From CBDUQI01 sp965369325 (GTDB taxonomy: Bacteria > Pseudomonadota > Gammaproteobacteria > Steroidobacterales > JBCBZW01), in the NCBI GenBank assembly GCA_965369325.1, contig CBDUQI010000220.1, forward strand, positions 1 to 9,883: a stretch of 9,883 nucleotides of DNA. The letters run 5' to 3'. The notes below the pieces were generated by a model. The model was not told the DNA's origin. It ran no database searches and saw only the letters and a program-made list of their open reading frames with translations. Positions 1 through 6,109 of this stretch are shown piece after piece (the first letter of the stretch is position 1; each line of letters begins with the position of its first letter). The translations under genes were made by a program, and so were the position numbers.

Positions 1-904
1 TCTCGCCCATGTTCCAGAACACCGCGTTGACCACGTGTTGCGCGACGACATCCAGGTTTTCCGCATCGTCCATCACCACGCAGGGGTTCTTGCCCCCACA
101 CTCCAGTACCACGCGCTTCATATTACTGTCGGCCGCATATCGCAGAAACTGCTTGCCCACCTCGGTGGAGCCGGTGAACGACACCATATCGATTTCCGGG
201 TGAAGACCAATGAGCCGGCCGGTGCTCTCGCCCACCCCGGGCAGCACATTAAAAACCCCGCGCGGCAACCCAGCCTCTACCGCCAGCTCCGCAATACGCA
301 ACGCCGTCATGCTGGTTTGTTCCGCGGGCTTCACGATCACGCTGTTACCTGCAGCAAGCGCCGGGGCGATTTTCCAGGCCAGCATCAGAATGGGGAAGTT
401 CCACGGCAGCACGCTTGCGACCACGCCAATGGGCTCACGTACGATCATGGCGATGGCATCATCGCCGGTCGGCGCGACCTGATCGTAAAGTTTGTCTATC
501 GCCTCGGCGTGCCATTGCAGGCAACCAATCGCCTCGGGAATATCAATGGTCTCGACGTCGTTGATGGGCTTGCCGCTTTCCAGCGATTCAAGCACCGCTA
601 GCTCGCGTTGATGGCGGCGGATCAGCTTCACCAACTGAATGAGCGTTTGCTTACGCTGCGAGGGGTGGCGCTTCGCCCAGATGCCGGTGTCGAACGCCTT
701 GCGCGCTTCGGCCACCGCGTAGTCCACGTCCGGGGCACCGCACTGGGCCACATCGGCCAGATGCTCGCCGGTGGACGGATTTACCGTGGCGAATGTGGCA
801 CCATCGCGCGCGGATTGCGCCTTACCGTTTATGTAGGCACCGACAGGCAGCACCAGAGTGCTGGCGATGGCTGCGTACTCATCGTGTGTGCTTAAGCTGG
901 ACAT
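1..904 (-). CDS. NAD(P)-dependent aldehyde dehydrogenase, PuuC-like, partial (C-terminus outside window)
   Basis: Oxidises an aldehyde to the acid with NAD(P)+ in the cytoplasm. The first 301 codons are present; the family is usually about 490-500 residues, so about 60% is here. Visible marks: the PWNFP segment, the VKPAE segment of the cofactor pocket, the Rossmann-type FTGSTEVGK loop (GSTEVG at 245-250) and the LECGGK motif with general-base Glu268. The window ends at residue 301 in ...FWNMGE, about two residues before the expected nucleophilic Cys, so that residue cannot be checked. The stretch AMIVREPIGVVASVLPWNFP resembles gamma-glutamyl-aminobutyraldehyde dehydrogenase (PuuC) and related ALDHs, but substrate cannot be set from this. 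The ATG at 904 follows GAGG at 911-914 (6 nt spacing). It starts 29 bases after the stop of the upstream dihydrodipicolinate-synthase-like gene, so the two are probably one transcript. Family confidence is high; substrate is unknown. Confidence 0.95.
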   Translation of the reverse strand, partial: MSSLSTHDEYAAIASTLVLPVGAYINGKAQSARDGATFATVNPSTGEHLADVAQCGAPDVDYAVAEARKAFDTGIWAKRHPSQRKQTLIQLVKLIRRHQRELAVLESLESGKPINDVETIDIPEAIGCLQWHAEAIDKLYDQVAPTGDDAIAMIVREPIGVVASVLPWNFPILMLAWKIAPALAAGNSVIVKPAEQTSMTALRIAELAVEAGLPRGVFNVLPGVGESTGRLIGLHPEIDMVSFTGSTEVGKQFLRYAADSNMKRVVLECGGKNPCVVMDDAENLDVVAQHVVNAVFWNMGE

Positions 905-933
905 AGGCCGCCTCAGTAACAGGTCAATTCAAG

Positions 934-1839
934 TCAATCGCCACCCTGGATGCGGGCCACCGTGCGGGTGACGGTATCCAGCACCGTGTTAATTTCGCGC
1001 TTCTGCTCTTTGGTTAACGGGGCCAGCGGCGCACGCACCGGCCCGGCTGGCAGCCCGCGCATCACGCAGGCATGCTTGATCGACTGGATGAACTTACCGC
1101 TCTGTTCAAGAATGCTCATGAACGGCAGCAATGCCGACATGATGCGGCGTCCCTTGTCGAAATCTTTGTCGATCACACACGCCTGATACAGCGCCAGATG
1201 TTCCGCCGGCAGGCAGTTGCCGCCGCCGCACACCCAGCCCCTTGCGCCCCAGGCGAAGAACTCCAGCGCCTGATCGTCCATCCCACACAGAAGCGTGATA
1301 TGCGAGTACTCACGCGCCAGCACATGCAGTTGATTTATGTCGCCGGACGACTCCTTGATCGCGCGAAAATTTCGACTGGCGCCGACACGATCTAGAAACT
1401 CCCCATCCATCATGGTGCCTGTGCGGTGGGGGTAGTTGTAGAGCATGATCGGCAGGTTGACCGCGCGATCAATGCTGAGCGCATGATTGGCCAGCTCCAG
1501 TTGTGTAGGCACCGCGTAGTACGGCGAGCCGAGCAGAATCGCGTCCGCACCGTTGGCCTTTGCGGCAAGCCCATAGTCGATGCAGTCTTCGGTGCGAATG
1601 GCGGATACACCGACGATTAACGGGCATCGCTGACTGATGACCTCCTGCGCCAGGCCCATCAGGCGCACGCGCTCCTCGCGCGATTGGCTGTAGTACTCGC
1701 CGGTAGTGCCACCCACGATGATGCCGTGCACGCCACTGCTCACCAGATGCGCAAGCATGCTCGCAAATCCATCGGTATCAATCTGGCCATCCAGGTGATG
1801 CGGGGTGATCACCGGCGGGTAGATTCCCTCGAACTTCAT
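934..1839 (-). CDS. Dihydrodipicolinate synthase/N-acetylneuraminate lyase family enzyme, probably catabolic
   Basis: A 301-residue class I (Schiff-base) aldolase or dehydratase of the DapA/NanA TIM-barrel family, the usual family length. Catalytic marks are intact: GGTTGE with Thr45-Thr46, Tyr108 in SPYY, YNYPHRTG with Tyr134 and Arg139, and Schiff-base Lys162 in AIKESSGD. These align one residue off E. coli DapA numbering (Tyr107, Tyr133, Arg138, Lys161). A longer in-frame start at 1947 is open, but it would add 36 Arg-rich residues read through the operator region; the ATG at 1839 begins with the family-typical MKFEGIYPPVITP and is preferred. It is followed after 28 bases by an aldehyde dehydrogenase and is divergent from a FadR-type regulator. 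That context favours a degradative role on a 2-keto acid, such as a deaminase/dehydratase or retro-aldolase making an aldehyde or semialdehyde for the next enzyme, over lysine synthesis. This role is inferred; genuine DapA cannot be excluded on residues alone. Confidence 0.92.
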   Translation of the reverse strand: MKFEGIYPPVITPHHLDGQIDTDGFASMLAHLVSSGVHGIIVGGTTGEYYSQSREERVRLMGLAQEVISQRCPLIVGVSAIRTEDCIDYGLAAKANGADAILLGSPYYAVPTQLELANHALSIDRAVNLPIMLYNYPHRTGTMMDGEFLDRVGASRNFRAIKESSGDINQLHVLAREYSHITLLCGMDDQALEFFAWGARGWVCGGGNCLPAEHLALYQACVIDKDFDKGRRIMSALLPFMSILEQSGKFIQSIKHACVMRGLPAGPVRAPLAPLTKEQKREINTVLDTVTRTVARIQGGD

Positions 1840-1870
1840 GTGTCTTAGTCCGTACGTCGCGTTGCCAATC

Positions 1871-1887
1871 GTATACAAACTGTATAC
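1871..1887. promoter_or_regulatory. Tandem FadR/GntR-type operators (two GTATAC palindromes)
   Basis: Two identical GTATAC palindromes at 1871-1876 and 1882-1887, with AAACT between them, give centre-to-centre spacing of 11 bp, about one helical turn. With flanks they read TCGTATACAA and CTGTATACAT, each matching the FadR-subfamily GntR consensus t-N-GTa-tAC-N-a. The site lies 32 bases before the dihydrodipicolinate-synthase-like start and about 70 bases before the regulator's own start. It is therefore placed to control both divergent genes, with the regulator at 1957 as the obvious binder. TATACA within the site is also -10-like, so operator and promoter probably overlap; no convincing -35 was identified. 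Confidence 0.75.
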
Positions 1888-1926
1888 ATTAATTCCTAAT
1901 CTGTCACGCCTTCGGTGCTGGCGCTT

Positions 1927-1938
1927 GGCGCCGGCGCC
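1927..1938. repeat. 12-bp perfect palindrome in the regulator leader
   Basis: GGCGCCGGCGCC is a perfect palindrome, 7 bases before the AAGGA ribosome-binding site (1946-1950) of the GntR-family gene. Flanking CTT and AAG could extend a stem with one bulged T. In RNA it could form a short GC hairpin just upstream of the ribosome site. In this GC-rich DNA it may be chance, and no function is claimed. Confidence 0.35.
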
Positions 1939-1956
1939 TAAGACCAAGGATATTCA

Positions 1957-2694
1957 GTGGCGAAACCAACCCAAAAAACCCGCGCGACCGCCCCCCGTGT
2001 CTACGACGAGTTACGTCGCCAGATCATCACGCTTGAGATAAAGCCCGGCGCGGATCTGGACGAAAACACGCTGGTGGAGAAGTTCGGCGTCTCCCGCACA
2101 CCGGTCCGCGAGGCGCTCATCCGCCTGTCTGCCGAAGGACTGGTGGAAATCCGGCGCAATCGCGGCGCCACCGTGACCGTGCTGGACCTTGAGATGCTGC
2201 GCTCGATTTTCGAAGCCGGCGATTTTATCGAGCGCGCGTACACACGCCTGGCCTGCCTACGTCGCACAGATGCGGACCTTGAGGCCATGGGCCAATCGGT
2301 GGAGGAATTTGCATTGGCCATGCGCCGCGCTGATGTCGCCGCCATGGTGCAGGCCAATACCCGTTTACACCTGCAGGTCGCGAGCGCCTCGCGCAACAAG
2401 TACTTTATCGATTGCTATCGCCGCATCCTGGCCGACCACGAACGCATCGCCCAACTGTGGTACAGCCATACGCTGGAGCGGGAAGATGCATCAACCAACG
2501 CGAAGATTCTGGCCCAACACAATGCGTTGCTGACAGCAATTGCGGACCGCGACCAACAGGCGGCGGAAGCCGTCTCTCTGGAACACGCAGAACTGTGCAA
2601 GGACGGCGTGCACGGGCTCATCACCAGTGGTGTCAGGGTGCTGTCCGACATGGTGATTGAGACGCCAGGTGAAGACTGCGCGCGCGGCTTTTAG
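1957..2694 (+). CDS. GntR-family transcriptional regulator, FadR subfamily (FCD domain)
   Basis: A 245-residue DNA-binding regulator of the divergent catabolic genes. The N-terminal winged helix-turn-helix is at about 12-75, with the classic LVEKFGVSRTPVREALIRLSAEGLV segment positioned for operator recognition. It is followed by an all-helical FCD ligand-binding domain at about 80-225. FCD histidines typical of metal- or acid-binding members are visible in RLHLQVASASRN, AQHNALLTAI and LEHAEL; the Asp often found four residues before the first His is Asn here. It starts at GTG 1957, supported by AAGGA at 1946-1950 (6 nt spacing). Such proteins normally bind as dimers and release on binding a small organic acid or related pathway metabolite. 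The tandem GTATAC sites upstream suit autoregulation plus repression of the DapA-like/ALDH pair. Family assignment is very secure; the ligand is unknown. Confidence 0.95.
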   Translation: MAKPTQKTRATAPRVYDELRRQIITLEIKPGADLDENTLVEKFGVSRTPVREALIRLSAEGLVEIRRNRGATVTVLDLEMLRSIFEAGDFIERAYTRLACLRRTDADLEAMGQSVEEFALAMRRADVAAMVQANTRLHLQVASASRNKYFIDCYRRILADHERIAQLWYSHTLEREDASTNAKILAQHNALLTAIADRDQQAAEAVSLEHAELCKDGVHGLITSGVRVLSDMVIETPGEDCARGF

Positions 2695-2705
2695 CCCCGC
2701 GCGCG
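2679..2705 (+). terminator. Possible hairpin over the stop codon of the regulator gene
   Basis: CGCGCGCGG (2679-2687) and CCGCGCGCG (2697-2705) form a perfect 9-bp stem around a 9-base loop that contains the TAG stop. No T-run follows on the plus strand, so it is not a standard intrinsic terminator. It lies between convergent genes and may limit read-through or stabilise the 3' end. Confidence 0.35.
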
Positions 2706-2730
2706 GACCGAACCTAAAAAATGCCTAGCC

Positions 2731-3236
2731 CTACTCGGCCCTTACCTCATCGCAGAGCGTTGTCGTACCGCTTGGCCCGGGTGAATCGAAAAAGGCGGGC
2801 CTGAACAAGGCCACAAAACCATCGCTGCCATCTAACTGCGCCAGCGGCACTTCGGCCGGGAACTCGTCGCTTTGACCAAAGATCACGTACGTAAACGGCT
2901 GATCGCTATACCCGTAGGCCATCGCCCCACCTACCACGATATCGCCCAGACCGTCTCCATTACAGCTCATCGATACCGTCTCCGTTGATATCGGGGCCCA
3001 GCGCGATACTCTCGCCGGCGTAGCCAAGTTCCGGCTCGCCCACCAGAACAAAGCCCTCACTGCCGTCGCCGCCGTTTGTGGCTAGCAAGTCTGCCAGATC
3101 CACCTCCGCTAGGGTTTCGCCCGTGTACACCCATTGGCCTTGTGCCGGCGCGCTGGCACCCAGCGCGCTGCAGACGGCGGCGCGCAATGTATTTTTCCTA
3201 AGTAAAAACCGGTTCAACCCATTTTTTGTTCTTCAT
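2731..3236 (-). pseudogene. FG-GAP (integrin-alpha-like) repeat secreted protein, broken by two frameshifts
   Basis: Two overlapping minus-strand frames each hold part of one FG-GAP beta-propeller protein. Frame one (3217-2960) has a signal-peptide-like stretch and then LADLLATNGGDGSEGFVLVG and GPDINGDGIDEL, then stops. Frame two carries on in register with NGDGLGDIVVGG, YVIFG, LDGSDGFVALF and ends at 2731. DxNGDGxxD is the Ca-binding loop of FG-GAP repeats. The likely original start is the ATG at 3236, behind a strong AGAGGA at 3243-3248 with 6 nt spacing. That frame hits a stop after 12 codons, but losing one A from the A6 run (3222-3227) joins it to frame one, giving MKNKNGLNRFLLRKN and an Ala-rich leader. 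The second shift lies at a near-direct repeat (2950-2961 and 2975-2986, 25 bp apart). Repaired, it would be only about 165 residues, short for the family, so repeats were probably also lost. Sequencing error at one site cannot be excluded. Confidence 0.8.
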
Positions 3237-3258
3237 CAAGCGTCCTCTTTTGCACGAT

Positions 3259-3281
3259 TTTCACCACACGTGGTTGTGAAA
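3259..3281. promoter_or_regulatory. 23-bp imperfect dyad upstream of the FG-GAP remnant
   Basis: TTTCAC (3259-3264) and GTGAAA (3276-3281) are perfect inverted arms around an 11-base centre that itself is partly symmetric; 8 of 11 base pairs match about the centre. It ends 22 bases upstream of the likely ATG of the FG-GAP remnant, just before its Shine-Dalgarno, where a repressor operator would sit. No regulator family is recognised for it, and a chance dyad is possible. Confidence 0.35.
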
Positions 3282-3399
3282 CGAGTCCTGACAATTTAGT
3301 CGCAGCGGTCAAGTTACGCCAAACGCTCGTAATACATATTGATGATTATGATCGTCCTCAAAAGCGCCGCGCCCCAACAGCATAAGGCCAAGCTGACAA

Positions 3400-3840
3400 T
3401 CAGGGCACCGCAGTGTAGTGCCCGTGTATGCACAACCAACGGGCGTCTTCGCGCACGAACACCCGTGTTGATTTACCACGGCTGGTATAGCGCTTGCCAT
3501 CGGACATGCCGGCATCCGTCCAGTAGTACGTGATCCAGGCGGTATCGCCGCGAACGGTCACCTTCGGGTCATGCATTTCGGTGTGAACCTTGGATGAGCG
3601 CGTGGCCCAGTCGCGCATGCTGTACACCTCAAGCGCCTTGCCCTCAGCCAGATACACATCGGATTCGCCGAACGCGGTGAAGTCCGGATGCACGTGCTTG
3701 GCATAGGCATTGATGTCACCCACCTCGATCGCCGCCCACATCGCCACCAACGTATCTTTAATCGCCTGCTCGTCACTGGCCGTATCCGCCCGCGCGAGCA
3801 GTGTCATCGTCATCATCGCTAAAGCCAGCCATATCCGCAT
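3400..3840 (-). CDS. Exported NTF2/SnoaL-like (DUF4440-type) small protein
   Basis: A 146-residue protein with a signal peptide (about 1-18, cleavage after LLARA) and one cone-shaped NTF2-like domain. The domain shows the usual order: an N-terminal helix (EQAIKDTLVAMWAAIEVGDINAYA), the HVHPDFTAFGES turn, the central DWATRSSKVHTEMHDPKVTV strands, AWITYYW, and the closing RVFVREDARWLCIHGHYTAV. Relatives include ketosteroid-isomerase-like proteins and proteins of unknown role; no substrate can be read from the sequence. An in-frame start at 3918 exists, but the ATG at 3840 has GGGGAG at 3849-3854 (8 nt spacing) and starts directly with the signal peptide, so it is preferred. It stands alone: the FG-GAP remnant lies downstream on the same strand with 163 bases between, and the adaptor operon is divergent. 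Fold confidence is good; function is unknown. Confidence 0.85.
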   Translation of the reverse strand: MRIWLALAMMTMTLLARADTASDEQAIKDTLVAMWAAIEVGDINAYAKHVHPDFTAFGESDVYLAEGKALEVYSMRDWATRSSKVHTEMHDPKVTVRGDTAWITYYWTDAGMSDGKRYTSRGKSTRVFVREDARWLCIHGHYTAVP

Positions 3841-4165
3841 GCGGGTGTCTCCCCGTAACTGTAAACTGGATGTTTCGATGCAGGCACCATAGCGCAGCAA
3901 CAGGAGCCGGCCAAGCACGCGCCACCGCTCGGCCGCGAATCCGCCGAGCCCGTACTAGAACCGTTAAACGCCGAACAACCCGCGCGTTTGGGCCACAACG
4001 GCTGCCACCAACCAGTTCACACTTCGTGCGAAGCTGCGCCCCCGACTTCGTTTCAGGCGACAAAACCTTCGGAACGCTCGCACATAACTGCTGAGGGGAT
4101 CACACCGTTTCGCCGGGCCGCCCCGTACCCTTTGCTTATTGTTGCCCGCGCCCGACCTTGAATCT
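3841..4165. other. Intergenic region between divergent genes, no gene seen
   Basis: About 325 bases separate the NTF2-like gene from the adaptor operon. Open frames here have no recognisable protein pattern and no good ribosome sites. It must hold the promoter of the plus-strand operon, but no clear -35/-10 pair was found. A small inverted repeat, CTTCG-TG-CGAAG, lies at 4022-4033, and ACTTCGT recurs at 4051-4057; both are too short to interpret. Confidence 0.5.
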
Positions 4166-6109
4166 ATGAATGCCCAGAATCCCCAACGTGCTGGCGCCAC
4201 CACCACGGTGGAGGCCATCAGCGTCGACACCGCCCGTGCCGTTCCCCATCAGGTAATTGCAGCGAGCCCCTCCGCACACGTCGCGGTCAGCAACCGGCAG
4301 AACAAGCCAGACGCCGCGCAGGCACAGCACACTCAATCATCCGCGGACGCGCCCGCCGACATCGCGGCGATCACCGGGTGGCTGGTCTGGCAGTGTCAGA
4401 TGGTTACCGGCGTCATTAGCGGTGCGGTATTTACCCCCGGCAAGACGGTGGCTTCGTGCAACGTTCTGGCCTCGTGGCCAGCCGCCACGCCAGCGCCCCT
4501 GTTGCCGGGCGCGGCAGCACAGGCCGCAGGCGAGAACAGGCAACTCGTGCTCGCCCGCCAACTCTGCGAGGGTGAATCCGGCAAGATCTGTGACCTGCTG
4601 TGCGTACCGGTATATCACGCGCAAACCCAGATCGCGGTGGTAGCTGTGATGATGAGCACACGCCCACCCCCGCAGCAACGCGCTGTGTTGCAACTAATCG
4701 AATGGGGGTCGATCTGGCTGATGCGCCTGATGCGCGGCGAGGTGGGAAAACCCTCGCACGACAGCCGCTGGCTGCTGCACGTCATGGCCCAATGCATCGG
4801 CGCCCGCGACGCGCTGGAGCTTGGGCGCAAAGCGGTGCAACTCATCGGCGCGCACATCCCCTGCCAACGAGCCAGCATCGGGCGGCGTGAGGGGTTACGG
4901 GTCGATCTTCAGTGCGTCTCCGACCTGCGTGACTTTGATCGCCGTCGTCATTTCACCAAGCGGATCGAGGCCGCCATGCAGGAGTCGCTGGATCGCAAGA
5001 GCGCTGTTCAGTTTCCCGGTGCCGATGCGTCAGGTCCCCTCATGCACGCGCACCAGGCGCTGGCCGAGCATGGTAAGCGCGCACAAGTCTTCACCTTCCC
5101 GCTCAGCAACAAAACCGACCTGGTTGGCGCGTTAACGATTGAGGCGGATGAGACCCAGCCCCTGGATGAGCCTGCCATCGCACTATGCCGGGAAGTGGCC
5201 GCACTGCTGGGGCCGCTGCTGGCCGCCCGCGTCCATCACGAGCGATCGCTGGTGGGAAGAACCGTGGATGCGGCCACCAGCGGACTGTTCGGTCGCAAAT
5301 GGTTGCGCGGCAAAATACTCGTGGCCGTCGCCGCCACGTTACTGGTGGTTGCCGCGGTAACGCCTGGGAATTATCGGGTGACCTCGCCAGCCAGGTTGGA
5401 GGCCACCGTGCGCCAGGCGGTGACCGCACCCATCGACGGTTACGTGCAATCAGCCTCGGCACGGGCCGGCGATGTGGTGGAGGCCGGCGCAGTGCTGGCC
5501 ACGCTGGACACGCAGGAGCTGAACCTCACGCGCGACAAGTGGCTCAGCGAACGCGCACAACAGGCCAGCGCCTATCAGGAGGCGCTGGCCACCCGGGACC
5601 GCGCGGGCGTTACCCGTCTGCGCGCCCGCCTGCAACAGGTGGACGCCGAATTGGCGCTGATCGATACGCAACTGCAACGCACCCGACTCACCGCGCCGTT
5701 CGCCGGTGTGGTCGTCAGTGGCGATTTGAGTCAGGCATTGGCGGCGCCGGTCAAGTTGGGTCAAGTGTTGTTCGAGGTCGCGCCGCTGACCGGTTATCGG
5801 GTCATCCTGGAGGTGCCGGAACACGGCGTGGCCGGCATCGAGGCAGGACAGCCGGGGCGTCTGGTGTTGACAGCCCTTCCCCGCCAGCCGATGGACCTCG
5901 TGATCAAGCAGGTGATTCCCGTGGCCGTCTCGGGCGACAGTCGTACCTGGTTCCGAGTGGAGGCCGAGCTGAGCACGCCAGGGCCCGCGCTGCGACCCGG
6001 CATGCGCGGCATCGCCAAGATCAGCGTCGGCGAGCGCTCGCTGATGTGGATCTGGGGCCACGCGCTGGTCGACCGTTTGCGCCTGCTGCTCTGGTCGATT
6101 GGCTTTTGA
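4166..6109 (+). CDS. Tandem-GAF HlyD-type membrane-fusion (periplasmic adaptor) protein
   Basis: A 647-residue inner-membrane adaptor with a large cytoplasmic sensor part. A polar N-terminal tail (1-64) leads to a divergent GAF-like region (about 65-187, ending in the AVVAVMMS strand and LQLIEWGSIWL helix), then a clearer GAF domain (about 205-360, with CQRASIGRREG, PLSNKTDLVGALTIEAD). One membrane helix (about 383-400, ILVAVAATLLVVAAV) crosses to the periplasm. There a biotinyl-lipoyl-like half-motif (TAPIDGYVQSASARAGDVVEAGAVLATLD, split here: TAPIDGYVQ then ARAGDVVEAGAVLATLD), a short alpha-hairpin (about 453-505), the returning lipoyl strand RTRLTAPFAGVVVSG and a beta-barrel complete a HlyD/MFP fold. 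The hairpin lacks the R-x3-L-x6-S TolC-docking motif. The ATG at 4166 is chosen over TTG 4139; neither has a clear Shine-Dalgarno. Its TGA shares an A with the ATG of the next gene (TGATG), implying coupled translation. GAF presence suggests cytoplasmic sensing or assembly; the ligand is unknown. Confidence 0.88.
   Translation: MNAQNPQRAGATTTVEAISVDTARAVPHQVIAASPSAHVAVSNRQNKPDAAQAQHTQSSADAPADIAAITGWLVWQCQMVTGVISGAVFTPGKTVASCNVLASWPAATPAPLLPGAAAQAAGENRQLVLARQLCEGESGKICDLLCVPVYHAQTQIAVVAVMMSTRPPPQQRAVLQLIEWGSIWLMRLMRGEVGKPSHDSRWLLHVMAQCIGARDALELGRKAVQLIGAHIPCQRASIGRREGLRVDLQCVSDLRDFDRRRHFTKRIEAAMQESLDRKSAVQFPGADASGPLMHAHQALAEHGKRAQVFTFPLSNKTDLVGALTIEADETQPLDEPAIALCREVAALLGPLLAARVHHERSLVGRTVDAATSGLFGRKWLRGKILVAVAATLLVVAAVTPGNYRVTSPARLEATVRQAVTAPIDGYVQSASARAGDVVEAGAVLATLDTQELNLTRDKWLSERAQQASAYQEALATRDRAGVTRLRARLQQVDAELALIDTQLQRTRLTAPFAGVVVSGDLSQALAAPVKLGQVLFEVAPLTGYRVILEVPEHGVAGIEAGQPGRLVLTALPRQPMDLVIKQVIPVAVSGDSRTWFRVEAELSTPGPALRPGMRGIAKISVGERSLMWIWGHALVDRLRLLLWSIGF

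Noticed and set aside
35..601. A plus-strand open frame of 188 codons
   Set aside because: It is antisense to the aldehyde dehydrogenase, whose minus-strand frame has the family motifs throughout.
1840..1947. A 36-residue N-terminal extension of the DapA-like protein
   Set aside because: It reads through the GTATAC operator pair and is basic and unlike the family; the ATG at 1839 matches the normal N-terminus.
2709..2730. Intrinsic terminator for the FG-GAP remnant using the T6 run on the minus strand
   Set aside because: Only a 3-bp GC pairing precedes the T-run; no stable stem could be built.
3222..3227. Programmed slippage on the A6 run to express the FG-GAP protein
   Set aside because: Six A's is short for efficient slippage, and a second, unrelated frameshift downstream would still break the protein; mutation is the better explanation.
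4139..4165. TTG start for the GAF-HlyD protein
   Set aside because: No ribosome site supports it. The ATG at 4166 is the simpler choice, though its own ribosome site is also weak.
5185..6108. A long open frame running upstream of the M50-HlyD gene, in a different frame across the first adaptor gene
   Set aside because: Its translation is Arg/Gly-rich without domain pattern and lies inside a well-supported gene. The TGATG junction gives a clear start at 6109.
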